Assembly (NCBI GenBank): GCA_938039675.1
Contig: CALHUI010000006.1
Span: forward strand, 62,001 to 126,000
Length of the DNA stretch: 64,000 bases
Source of the DNA: an uncultured Cytophagales bacterium
GTDB lineage: Bacteria; Bacteroidota; Bacteroidia; Cytophagales; Thermoflexibacteraceae
Reading direction: 5' to 3'
The translations under genes were made by a program, and so were the position numbers. Within the stretch, counting starts at the first letter, position 1. Each line of letters opens with the position of its first letter. The notes under the pieces are model-generated. The model was not told where the DNA came from and did not search any database. It worked only from the letters and a program-made list of their open reading frames with translations. Below are positions 18,949 to 28,152 of the stretch, piece after piece.

Positions 18949-20277
18949 TTATCGGATGTATTGATTGATAATATTTTCGTACAATTCCTGTTTGCCGCTG
19001 ATGAGTTTTGGTTCAGGGCTTTCCGAAGCGATGCGGTGCAAGTCTTCCAATGAAAGTTTGCCCTGCTCAAAATCGGCACCCGCGCCGCTGTCAAAGCTCG
19101 CATAGCGGTTTTGGCGCATTTGCAGGTACGGCGATTTTTTGAGAATGTTGTCAGCAATTATCAGTGCACGAGCAAAAGCATCCATTCCGCCAATATGCGC
19201 AATGAACAAATCTTCCGAGTCGGTTGAATTGCGGCGCGTTTTCGCATCAAAGTTAATGCCTCCGCTTGTAAATCCACCTGCTTCCAGAATAATCAACATG
19301 GCTTCGGTGAGTTCAAACAGGTCGGTGGGGAACTGGTCGGTATCCCAGCCGTTTTGGTAGTCGCCGCGGTTCGCATCTATGCTGGCGAACATGCCTGCAT
19401 CGGCTGCTACGCGCAACTCGTGCTGAAAACTGTGCCCTGCAAGCGTGGCATGGTTGGTTTCCAAGTTGAGGCGGAAATCGTCCTGCAAGCCGTATTGGCG
19501 CAAAAAGCCAATGCAAGTGGCTGCGTCAAAATCGTATTGGTGCTTACTTGGCTCTGCGGGTTTGGGTTCTATGTAGAAATAGCCTTTGAAACCCTGCTTG
19601 CGGGCGTAGTCGCGTGCTATGGTAAGGAAACGCCCCATGTGCTCCAATTCGCGCTTCATGTCGGTATTGTGGAGGCTGAGGTAGCCTTCGCGCCCGCCCC
19701 AGAAGGTATAGCCTGCCCCGCCAAGCTCGATACAAACGTCTAAGGCGTTTTTCACCTGCGCACCTGCATAAGCAACTACGCTAAAATCGGGGTTGGTGGC
19801 AGCACCGTTCATGTAGCGGCGGTGGCTGAATAAGTTAGCGGTGTTCCAGAGCAACTGCACACTTGAAGCCGCCTGTTTGGCTTTGGCATAGTCGGTCATG
19901 ATGCGCATGCGGCACTCGCTTTCGGCTATTGATGTGCCTTCTTCCACCAAGTCAAAATCGTGGAAGCAGTAGAAGCCTGCACCTAATTTGGTAATAAATT
20001 CAAAAGCCGCATCCATTTTTTCCTTGGCTTGGGCAATGGGGTCGGAGGCGGTTACCCAAGGGAAATCTTTGGTCGGTACACCGAACGGGTCACTGCCTGT
20101 ACCGCAGAACGAATGCCAGTAGGCTACTGCAAAACGCAGATGTTCTTTGAGCGTTTTACCTGCCACTATGCGGTTGGCATCGTAGTATTTGAATGCCAGT
20201 GGATTATCGGAATCAGGCCCTTCGTAAGGAATCGCACCGATGCCGGGGAAATATTCTTTGTCGCCGAGTGTTATCAT
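18949..20277 (-). CDS. xylA: Xylose isomerase
   Basis: Interconverts D-xylose and D-xylulose using two divalent metals in a TIM barrel. The 442-residue (class II) length is typical. Seen: Trp-His-Ser-Phe-Cys-Gly-Thr-Gly-x-Asp-Pro-Phe-Gly near 53-65, the catalytic His in Phe-Cys-Phe-His-Asp-Phe-Asp (near 103), Phe-Trp-Gly-Gly-Arg-Glu-Gly-Tyr near 188, the Glu-Pro-Lys-Pro metal ligand near 234-237, and Gly-Gly-Ile-Asn-Phe-Asp-Ala-Lys near 340. No xylulokinase, transporter or regulator lies beside it; instead fahA follows directly. Confidence 0.96.
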   Translation of the reverse strand: MITLGDKEYFPGIGAIPYEGPDSDNPLAFKYYDANRIVAGKTLKEHLRFAVAYWHSFCGTGSDPFGVPTKDFPWVTASDPIAQAKEKMDAAFEFITKLGAGFYCFHDFDLVEEGTSIAESECRMRIMTDYAKAKQAASSVQLLWNTANLFSHRRYMNGAATNPDFSVVAYAGAQVKNALDVCIELGGAGYTFWGGREGYLSLHNTDMKRELEHMGRFLTIARDYARKQGFKGYFYIEPKPAEPSKHQYDFDAATCIGFLRQYGLQDDFRLNLETNHATLAGHSFQHELRVAADAGMFASIDANRGDYQNGWDTDQFPTDLFELTEAMLIILEAGGFTSGGINFDAKTRRNSTDSEDLFIAHIGGMDAFARALIIADNILKKSPYLQMRQNRYASFDSGAGADFEQGKLSLEDLHRIASESPEPKLISGKQELYENIINQYIR

Positions 20278-20562
20278 TTTCGTATTTGTCTGAGTAGTGA
20301 TTCAGGCAAATTTAGCAAAGTTGAGATGATAAGGCGCAGAAGTTGAGTAATTAGATTTATAGGGGCAAGGCATGCCCTGTCCTTAATAGATGCAATACTG
20401 AATTAAATTGAATTTTTTATGGTTTTTTTGCAAAATTGCGTTTTTACGTAAATTTTTATTTAATTTGTTGAAAAATGAAACATTTAAATCTGAAAGGTCT
20501 CAAAAAACTTGTCAGGTTTGAAGTTAAATTCGCATTGAATGAAGCAAAGCTATGGCACGGCA
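20278..20562. other. Intergenic region with a degenerate hairpin element
   Basis: No gene is supported here. It holds the xylA upstream region on the minus strand and a worn copy of the hairpin family at 20486-20519: AAATCTGAAAGGTCT on the left, and AACTTGTCAGGTTT on the right. A short open frame over 20475-20690 on the plus strand has no protein-like features. Confidence 0.5.
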
Positions 20563-21091
20563 TCAGCCACAGGCTATGGCAGTATAGTTTACGTTGCGAA
20601 AGCGATAGGCACAGATGGAACTCGTATAGGAGACAGCAATCAATGGAGTTTTTTGAGCAGGCTGCAGCGGTGGCAGTTCCGATGACGTAGAACTATTTAC
20701 CTCATTGCTGTATAAATTTTTGAAAACGTCCCACGATTCATAGCCAAGGTAGGTCACCAGCATGTCTCTGATAAATTTCTGCAAAAACTTGGGCAGTTTA
20801 TCGCTGTCTAACAGGCGCTTGAGCGATGATTCAATTCCTGTTTCCTTGTCTTCTTGTAAGTTACAGGTAGCAAAAATGTCCCCGATTCAGCGCTTTGATA
20901 AAAGCGGAATAACAGCGTATTTTGCGGCAATGAGCAGGACAGTTACCCAGACCAAGCGGTTTCCATTTTTCAGCCCATTCTGCTGCTATTTTGGCGTGCA
21001 GTTTTTCGCACAACAGCTTTACATAGGGCGCATCGGCTGCCAGATGCTTGCGGGTGTTGAAGTCTTTGGGAAGGGAAAAACGTTTTTTCAT
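20563..21091 (-). pseudogene. Remnant of a protein with a Gly-Tyr-x-Ser-Trp-x-x-Phe domain
   Basis: Two reading frames join across a one-base shift near 20865. The upstream part (21091 down) starts Met-Lys-Lys-Arg-Phe-Ser-Leu and runs helical to Tyr-Ser-Ala-Phe-Ile-Lys-Ala-Leu. The downstream part, which I read back to about 20880, holds Ser-Ser-Leu-Lys-Arg-Leu-Leu, then Leu-Val-Thr-Tyr-Leu-Gly-Tyr-Glu-Ser-Trp-Asp-Val-Phe-Lys. That last string resembles the small helical domain found at the N-terminus of many Bacteroidota signalling proteins. The protein is not otherwise recognised. It lies directly after the broken kinase gene and looks decayed in the same way. Low confidence that the two parts were one gene. 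Confidence 0.35.
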
Positions 21092-21260
21092 AGCGATTGG
21101 GGTTTAATATTGTCAAAACAAACTTGCTGTATGCTGTCTTGACAATATTAGTCAGTCCTCGGTTGCGCTATGAGGCACCTGTTGCAAAAGGCTGTTTTGG
21201 CGTTGCAAAAGGCGGGTCATCTTCCAATATAAAAATTTCCATACGCTATGCCTGTTTAGG

Positions 21261-24200
21261 TTATTGTCGTTTCTGTTTGTTGTCGGTACTTCTATGAACG
21301 ATTAGCTCAAAATAAGCGCCGTTGTTATTGGCAATACGCATCTCTCCGTCAAGGTCGCCGGACATGCGGTACAGGTCGGCAAGTGCGCTCGCACCTTTTT
21401 GCAGCACGGCTTCAGGGTAGCCGCTGCCATTGTCTTGGTAAGTAAACATCCAGCCGCCCTTATCGTTTTTTTGATAGCAATGTGGATGTGAGGCGCATAG
21501 GGCAAATTTCGCAAATACTTTTCGGCATTGTGGTAAAGTTCGTTCATAATGCGTTCTGAACCGCTCATTTCTTTGACTTGCAACTTCACATTTTCCACCG
21601 AAGCACTCCATTGTAACTCATCAAAATTGCTGCCGGCGGCAATGCTACTAAGTTCGTAGATGATTTTACTAATGTAGGTAAGCAGGTCGTACCGATAGGT
21701 AGCATCTTTTGTTTGTTCCTCATAAATTCTGCGCGACAAGTGAGCACGAATGGAAGCGATAGTGGCAATTTTTTCAAGCGATTCTATAGCTTTAGGGTCG
21801 GTTTGGTACTTTATTTCTTCCTTAATCAGTTCTATAAGGAGTTGGTAATTATGCTTGGTGTGGTGCGATTGCGAAGTTCGTAGCCCGACCAGTTTTTGCC
21901 GTTGCTTTTCAATGAGTTCATTTTGGGTTTGAAGTTCCTCTGCCTGCGTGGTTAATTGTTGATTGGCTGCTCTCAGTTCGCCGGTGCGCTCGGCAACGGT
22001 TTTTTCCAATAATTTGCTGCTCAAGCACCCGCTGACGAATTTTATAGCCGGTGTAAAGTCCGATGCCAATACTCACCAACAATATTAACCAGAAAGTTTT
22101 GGTCAGGTATCAGGGCGCGCTGATGTTCAGATAAAGACGGGCTATGTCTTCGCCGCTGCTCCAAATGTCGGGGGCGGCAGAGGCGCGCACTTCCAGCACA
22201 TAATCGCCGAAACTCATGCGGGGTAGGTTGAGCAGGCTATTGTTGCTCATGCTTACCCATGCCGTATCGGGGCGGCTGAACAGGTTAAACCAGCCGTCAT
22301 TTTTCAGGATAATCCCGTATTCGTAGCGATTGTTGTCGGGCGTGCCCAAACCCAGAGCAGCAAAGGTGAATTGCAGGTCGTTTTCATCGTGCGCCAGTGC
22401 AATGGCTTTGCGAAACTCTAAGGCCGTATCCTGAGATACATAGTCCTTGTTCATCACATTCAGATGAGTAAGCACCACACGCGGCGCGGTTTGCTTTTGC
22501 CATGCAATGACGCTATCGGGGTGAAAATAGTTAAAGCCATTTGCGCCACCGACAAAAATTTCGCCGCTACTGCTTTTGAAAATAGCATTTTGGTTAAAGC
22601 CGCCGCTTTGCAGCCCGTTGTATTGGTTGTAGTAAATGCGTGTTCCGTCTCGTTGATGGAGGCGGCACAAGCCGTTCTGAGTAGCTACCCAAAGAAAGCC
22701 TTTGTCGTCTTCTTCAATGGCGAATTGTTCGGAAAATTCTGAAAGCGCTCAAATGTGCCGTCTTTTTTCAGGCGATTGAGTCCGTTTTCCGTGCCTGCCC
22801 AAACCTCATCTGCCTTGCTGACAAATACCGTAATTACTTTGTTGCCGGAAATAGATTTAGGATTGGCAGCGTCGTAGCCATAGCGCCGCTCAAAGCAAAG
22901 TTTTTTTCGGTCAAACTGATACAGCCCGCTTATCTCCGAACCTACATAGATTTTATCGGGGCTGATGGCTAAACTCATCAATTGCCCTCCTCCTACGCTG
23001 ATTGTGTCAGAAAAACAACTCTTAGTTTTGTCAATAGGGTATCGTCTGAATGTTTGCGTGCGCGGGTTGTAGCATAACAGGTCTAAACCTATCCCCCAAT
23101 CTATTGCCCAAAGGTTTCCATCTTCGTCTGCTTTTGAATCAACAATAAAAGGTGGTGATAGACGTAATACTTGCTCAATTGCTAATTTATCCTCCTTGTC
23201 TTCGTTGCGCAGGGCAGGCGATAAGTACTCAGCTTTTTTGCTAATGGAATCGATTTGATAGATGCCTGCCCCTAAGGTACCTGTGTAAATAGATGTACCG
23301 GTGCTTATTAAAGTGCGGATATTAGCTTTCCCACCATAAGCGCCTCTGGTATAAACAGGTTCTTGCGGATTAGGCAACGATAATGTGTCATAATCACGGC
23401 TGACTCTGTTCCAAAAGGACATATTGGCTTGTGTACCTACCCAAATACGCTTTTGCTCATCTTCTGTAAAGGTTTGTACGTTTGAGCCGGAGAGTGGCAC
23501 TTTTTTATCTACTAAGCGCGGATACTCATGGAAAAACTGCGGACGTGAAGGAAAGTAGGCTAATCCGTTAGCAGTACCTGCCTATATATTTCCGTTCGTA
23601 TCATAATGCAAAGTTTTGACTATCTTATTTATAATAGCAAAATTGTTAAATCGGTTGGGTAAGTGCTGGGAATGTTGTTGTCTGTCGCGGTCTGTTTCTA
23701 CCAGACCGCCGATAGTAGCTAACCATATTTTACGGTTGGCATTGTCATACAGCGCGTCATATGTCGTCGCAGCACCCTGCATGTAATGCATATCTGAGAA
23801 AGAGAATATCGGACTGTTAGTAACTAAGGTTAACCTGCGAGTATTTAGGTTGTATTGCCGGATATTTATTGCGGCATTATCGCCAAAAAAATAAATATTT
23901 CCCTTCTCATCATGAGTCATGGCAAAGGTGCGCAAGCCGTAAGGGATGCCTTCGCCCGCATAGGTTTGTACAAAGGCATCGCGGGTTTTGTCGTATTTCA
24001 TAAAGCCCCTGCGGCATAGAGTTCGCCTTGGTATTCCAACAGATTCGGGTAAACGCTTTGCGCTTTGGTCGTGTCTTGTTTGGGTAAGTTGAAACGGCAA
24101 ACATAGTCCTTTATTTTGCCTGTTTCTATGCGGTAAGATTGGTAAATCAGGGATGCGCCATCTTTGTATCCATTATGTTGTTTGACCCACCAAATATTAC

Positions 24201-24624
24201 CGTCACTGTCAGCAAATAAAATAGCTAACTCCCGCATGGCATTTGGGTCTGGACGAGGATAGCGTTTCCATTGCCGCAAAACGGGGTCATATTGGTTGAG
24301 CTATGTAGCGCTCATCACCCAAATATGGCCTTTGCCGTCCTGCGTAATTTTATGGATGGTATTATCGGCAATGGAGTTTTTATTGTCAGGCTGATGCTGA
24401 AAAATCTGTATGTTTTTGCCGTCGTAGCGCGCAAGCCCGGCATCGGTGCCAATCCATACAAAACCTGCTTTGTCTTCAAATAAGGCATTAATACTATTGC
24501 TTGGCAGCCCTTCGGCAGTAGTGAGGTGGCGGAATTTGGGCGGGGGGTGCGCCCATAGCGCCGTACTGCTCAAAAAATACAACAGCAGAGAAAGTACGAT
24601 TACGGGTAAAATATAACTTTTCAT
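21261..24624 (-). pseudogene. Broken two-component propeller sensor histidine kinase
   Basis: A gene of about 1,120 codons in pieces. In order from 24624: signal peptide and first propeller blades (Thr-Thr-Ala-Glu-Gly-Leu-Pro-Ser-Asn-Ser-Ile), more blades, a Y_Y_Y-type Ig domain near 22110-22500, a transmembrane segment at about 22050-22100, a coiled coil, a HisKA_2-like His box (His-His-Thr-Lys-His-Asn-Tyr, near 21865) and an ATPase with Asn-Glu-Leu-Tyr-His-Asn-Ala and Asp-Asn-Gly-Ser-Gly. Lesions: in-frame TAG at 24301, frameshift near 24010, in-frame TAG at 23582 and TGA at 22110 (each a likely former TGG Trp codon), frameshifts near 22740 and 22015, and a one-base loss in a seven-A run near 21470. 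It cannot make a working sensor. Confidence 0.85.
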
Positions 24625-24810
24625 AGTTGTAGTATAACTTTAGTTGCTTGCCATAGGATGCTTGCAATTCATAAAATGTTTACTTGTTTTTTACCAATCG
24701 GATTTTTTATCTTAAAATAGTACCTTAGAACAGGCTATTTCCTCAAAAATAGTGGGTAGTTCGATTATATAATGGCACTTTCATCATATAATCAAATTAT
24801 CTGACAACAA

Positions 24811-24840
24811 TAGTTGTTTAGAGTTGTTTAAAGTTGTTAA
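24811..24840. repeat. Three tandem 10-bp repeats in a divergent promoter region
   Basis: TAGTTGTTTA, GAGTTGTTTA and AAGTTGTTAA follow one another exactly, one helical turn apart, 46 bp before the gene at 24886 and about 190 bp before the broken kinase. The spacing would put three identical faces on the same side of DNA, as in an operator. No regulator is known. Confidence 0.45.
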
Positions 24841-24885
24841 AATTGCACATAAGCGTTTTACTTATACCTATGGCAATTTGTCAAC

Positions 24886-26142
24886 TTGACTTATATAAAG
24901 TATAGCTTTACCCTATTGATTTTTTCACTGCTGTCGTATGCAGGCGCGGCGTTTGGACAGACTGTTACAAGGGATTTTCCCTATGCAGGAACTACCTATC
25001 GCTACCAGATAGTGCCTGTGCAAGACAGTTCGGTTTATCGCTTGCACATTCAGGCACTGAAAAGCCGCGAACAAGGTACCACTATTCACAAGGGACGTAT
25101 AGCGGCTACTTTTAGCCATCCGCGGCACTGGCGCACAACCATTTTTGCCTCGCAAAAGAAAAAGGGCGGATGGACTACCCGTCAGGAAAGCTATCTGGAA
25201 GTGTCTTTCGACCGTCAGCGGCAAGCAGTCGCCTATTTTGACAATGGTACTTTGATTGACCTTATCGAACCTGCGCCTACGGACAATTTCTCCGGTGAGT
25301 GGCAGGAGTTAAATGGCAGGATTGCGCTTATAACTGCTGTGGAGTATTACGTTATGAATTACAACCGCGCTTTGGGACAGCATGAGGCAGGCGAGGAGTT
25401 GGAAACAGAAGAGTCGTTCATGCCGGAACAAATGATGGCAGCGCGGCAAGAGCAGCGCGATAGCCTTGTAGCTGCCATTATTGAACAAAGACAACAGCCA
25501 ATAGCAGATATAACCCCTACGGCGGAAGCAATTGCGCAAGCAGCTACGGAAAGTCCCGCCATGCAGGACTCTGCGGCAGTGGCAACAGTTCAAGGCATCA
25601 CCCTTACCGCTTCAGATTCTACGGCAATCGCACAGACTGCAGTTCAGCCCACCCCACAGTCCATTCGTCTGGAAGGTGAGTTTTCGCTACCCTTCGTCAG
25701 TCAATTGCCCATGGATGATAAAATTTACATCTTAGAAGCACGTCATGATGACTTATATCCCGGTCGCATAGAACTGAAGTTACGGCGTTATGATGCAGAC
25801 AGTAATCGTACAGAATTGGTGTATGTAAGCTACGTCCGCATCAAAGACAGCACCGATGTCGGCGGTAATTACAACGTGCTGATTCACCTCGCGGAAAACA
25901 ATGGCTACAAGTGGACAACCTACCCGAATAGCTTTTTAGAATGTTCGTTAGACCTTACGGCGCATAAGATGAACTACCGCGTAGTAGGCAGCAAGCTGAC
26001 AAGCCGCCTGCAAAACCCCGAACACGCACAAAAAGAAGAAGAGCTTCCCGTAGAAATCACCGGACTGGAAAAGCAAGATGTGCTGCTCTCAGCGGCGCGC
26101 TACTTTATTAAGTCTTGTTCAAAGGTACTACTGGCGAATTGA
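24886..26142 (+). CDS. Exported two-lobed protein of unknown function
   Basis: 418 residues, not recognised. A TTG start is needed; no in-frame ATG precedes it. Signal peptide at residues 1-25 (Leu-Ser-Tyr-Ala-Gly-Ala-Ala-Phe-Gly-Gln). Two similar beta-rich lobes, about 26-160 and 260-410, flank a low-complexity Gln/Ala/Thr linker (about 160-260). The lobes share a pattern of Trp-Arg/Lys-Thr-Thr, then Glu-Val/Cys-Ser-x-Asp, each near the same relative position, and both end in Ala-x-x-Tyr-x-Ile/Val-x-x-Tyr/Ser. This suggests an ancient internal duplication. It sits in the accessory stretch, divergent from the broken kinase; a ligand or surface role is only a guess. Confidence 0.6.
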   Translation: MTYIKYSFTLLIFSLLSYAGAAFGQTVTRDFPYAGTTYRYQIVPVQDSSVYRLHIQALKSREQGTTIHKGRIAATFSHPRHWRTTIFASQKKKGGWTTRQESYLEVSFDRQRQAVAYFDNGTLIDLIEPAPTDNFSGEWQELNGRIALITAVEYYVMNYNRALGQHEAGEELETEESFMPEQMMAARQEQRDSLVAAIIEQRQQPIADITPTAEAIAQAATESPAMQDSAAVATVQGITLTASDSTAIAQTAVQPTPQSIRLEGEFSLPFVSQLPMDDKIYILEARHDDLYPGRIELKLRRYDADSNRTELVYVSYVRIKDSTDVGGNYNVLIHLAENNGYKWTTYPNSFLECSLDLTAHKMNYRVVGSKLTSRLQNPEHAQKEEELPVEITGLEKQDVLLSAARYFIKSCSKVLLAN

Positions 26143-26271
26143 GCTATTCATAAACCTTCATTCTATCTATTTACTTCTTTGAGGTTATCCGTAAACTCGC
26201 GGGTATAACGCCGAAGTCCCGTAAAAAACTCAGGCGGCAGATGCCGAAAAGCCGAAAGAGTAGGTGTTAAA

Positions 26272-26556
26272 ATGCACAAGCGTATCATGGGAAGTTTCAG
26301 AGTATTTGTTCAAGACCAGTATGGCAAGCCCTACAAAGGTGTAAGAGTTAGAGGACATTGGGGGTTTATGAGCTACACTAATGATTTTTATACTGATGAT
26401 TCGGGTTGGGCATACATGGAATGGTCGGCATCTTCTCCTTTACAGACTTTATGGATTGCAGGACAAGAATATCCGGGCAAATTATTTCCTAATGGTGGTT
26501 CGGTAGTAGTTACAGTTGAAAAAACTGTTTGGGGCGAGGAGTATCTTACAGTTTAA
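26272..26556 (+). CDS. Small beta-rich protein of unknown function
   Basis: 94 residues from the ATG at 26272; a second ATG at 26287 gives 89 and may be the true start. The sequence Ser-Phe-Arg-Val-Phe-Val-x-Asp-x-Tyr-Gly-Lys-Pro-x-Lys-Gly-Val-Arg-Val, then Thr-Asp-Asp-Ser-Gly-Trp-Ala, has the look of a carboxypeptidase-regulatory-like or transthyretin-like beta-sandwich. There is no signal peptide and no cysteine. It stands alone between a secreted unknown and repeat-like DNA. The coding call rests on this fold-like pattern only. Confidence 0.5.
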   Translation: MHKRIMGSFRVFVQDQYGKPYKGVRVRGHWGFMSYTNDFYTDDSGWAYMEWSASSPLQTLWIAGQEYPGKLFPNGGSVVVTVEKTVWGEEYLTV

Positions 26557-26878
26557 ACTGTTCACATAAGTAAGCAATTGAGCAGCTGAGAACGTACTGC
26601 GTATTTACACCGTAGGCATTACTTATTGGCATAAAAGTATGATATGCTGCCCCTGAAGGGAGCAAAAAAGGGACAAAGGATGCCTTTTTCTACCGATATA
26701 AAGTGCCTATGGCACAGGATATGATTTACAACGGCGCGTGCAACGGCATAAAATACCTTGTCAGGGGGGTATATCGTTAGTAACCTCGTCCCCATGCTAC
26801 CAACCAAAAAATTAGCACAAACCCGCGTTATCCGTCAAAAATCCGTGTGCATGAAAACAAGGCAGTAGCGCTTTGGAA
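26557..26878. other. Non-coding stretch with small palindromes, repeat-like
   Basis: No gene is supported. It contains GTGCC-TAT-GGCAC (26703-26715), a GC-rich stem around CCCCTGAAGGG near 26645-26660, and CCTTGTCAGGGGG near 26757, a half-copy of the hairpin family. The composition resembles intergenic repeats that are scattered in Bacteroidota genomes, but one window cannot show copy number. Confidence 0.35.
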
Positions 26879-26886
26879 TATCTTTG
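26879..26886 (+). promoter_or_regulatory. -7 box TATCTTTG just before queA
   Basis: TATCTTTG matches the Bacteroidota -7 consensus TAnnTTTG exactly and ends only 4 bp before the ATG at 26891. If used, the transcript would start at or next to the start codon, giving a leaderless mRNA. No convincing -33 TTTG is seen upstream. Confidence 0.35.
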
Positions 26887-26890
26887 CGGC

Positions 26891-28123
26891 ATGAAAAACC
26901 AGCCGCTGTTGCAACCTGTTCGTCAGGAAGATTTCTGGTACGAACTGCCCGATGAGCGCATTGCCCGCTTCCCGCTGGAAGAGCGTGATGCTTCCAATTT
27001 GTTGGTCTATCGCAAAGGCGAAATCCGCCACAGCCGTTTCCGGCAAATCGCCGATGAACTGAAAAGGGGAGACACGCTGTTTTTCAATAACACAAAGGTA
27101 ATTCCTGCCAGAATTTATTTCCGGAAAGAAACCGGAGCACTCATAGAGGTATTTTTGTTGCATCCCGTAGCCCCTACGTCGGATGTAGCACTTATCATGC
27201 AGCAGACTGAGCACTGTACATGGGCTTGTGCCGTCGGTAACCTGAAACGCCTCAAAGACGATACGCTGCTCGAGCGCGAGGTAGAGATAGAAGATAAAAC
27301 GGTCAAACTACAAGCTACTTTACAAAATCGTGAAGTGCAATGGATTGATTTTCAGTGGAATAATACAGATGTAAGTTTCGCCGAACTGCTGACTTATGTA
27401 GGCGTAACCCCACTGCCGCCCTATCTGAAACGCGAAGCGGAAGAAAAAGACAAGCAGTTTTACCAAACCGTTTATGCCAAACAGGAAGGGGCAGTAGCCG
27501 CACCAACGGCGGGCTTGCATTTTACTGACTACATTTTACAGGAGGCATTGCCGCAAAAAGGCGTACAAACCGACTATCTCACGCTGCACGTGGCAGGCGG
27601 AACTTTTCAGCCCATCAAGCACGAGAACGTATTAGACCACCCCATGCACTCCGAACAGATGATTGTCAGCATAGAAAATATCGACCGCCTGCTGGCTGCC
27701 GAAGATGTAGTTGCCGTCGGAACAACTTCCATGCGCACTTTGGAAAGCCTTTATTGGTACGGCGTACTGCTTGGCGAAAACCCTGATGCCACTTTCCACA
27801 TTCCCAAACTGATGCCCTACGGCTACGAGCCGGCGCAGTTGCCCACACGCAAGGAGTCCGTTGCCCGCGTAAAGGACTATATGCAACGCCATCAGCTGAA
27901 AAAATTGCAGGGCGAAACCGAAATCATGATTATTCCGGGCTATGATTTTAAAGTTTGCGATGCGCTGATTACCAACTTCCACCTGCCCGGCACAACGCTG
28001 ATTATGCTGGTGGCAGCATTTATTGGCAATGATTGGCAAAAAGTTTATCAGGAAGCGTTGGATAATAATTACCGCTTCCTGAGCTTTGGCGATTCATCGC
28101 TGCTTTTTCGCAAGAAAATGTAG
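26891..28123 (+). CDS. queA: S-adenosylmethionine:tRNA ribosyltransferase-isomerase QueA
   Basis: Transfers and isomerises the ribose of S-adenosylmethionine onto preQ1 in tRNA, forming epoxyqueuosine at the wobble position. I take the ATG at 26891 (410 residues); the TTG at 26873 overlaps the promoter-like box. Seen: Pro-Asp-Glu-Arg-Ile-Ala-x-Phe-Pro-Leu-Glu-Glu-Arg-Asp near 21-34, Phe-Asn-Asn-Thr-Lys-Val-Ile-Pro-Ala-Arg near 65-74, the strong signature Ala-Ala-Pro-Thr-Ala-Gly-Leu-His-Phe-Thr near 202-211, His-Val-Ala-Gly-Gly-Thr-Phe-Gln-Pro near 230, and Thr-Asn-Phe-His-Leu-Pro-Gly-Thr-Thr-Leu near the C-terminus. Somewhat longer than the 340-360 residues usual, as common in Bacteroidota. 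It is convergent with the next gene. Confidence 0.95.
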   Translation: MKNQPLLQPVRQEDFWYELPDERIARFPLEERDASNLLVYRKGEIRHSRFRQIADELKRGDTLFFNNTKVIPARIYFRKETGALIEVFLLHPVAPTSDVALIMQQTEHCTWACAVGNLKRLKDDTLLEREVEIEDKTVKLQATLQNREVQWIDFQWNNTDVSFAELLTYVGVTPLPPYLKREAEEKDKQFYQTVYAKQEGAVAAPTAGLHFTDYILQEALPQKGVQTDYLTLHVAGGTFQPIKHENVLDHPMHSEQMIVSIENIDRLLAAEDVVAVGTTSMRTLESLYWYGVLLGENPDATFHIPKLMPYGYEPAQLPTRKESVARVKDYMQRHQLKKLQGETEIMIIPGYDFKVCDALITNFHLPGTTLIMLVAAFIGNDWQKVYQEALDNNYRFLSFGDSSLLFRKKM

Positions 28124-28152
28124 TATCGCGTTTGCCAAATAGCACTTGCAGT

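Noticed and set aside
20475-20690. 71-codon plus-strand frame
   Set aside because: Overlaps the hairpin element and a minus-strand remnant; composition is not protein-like.
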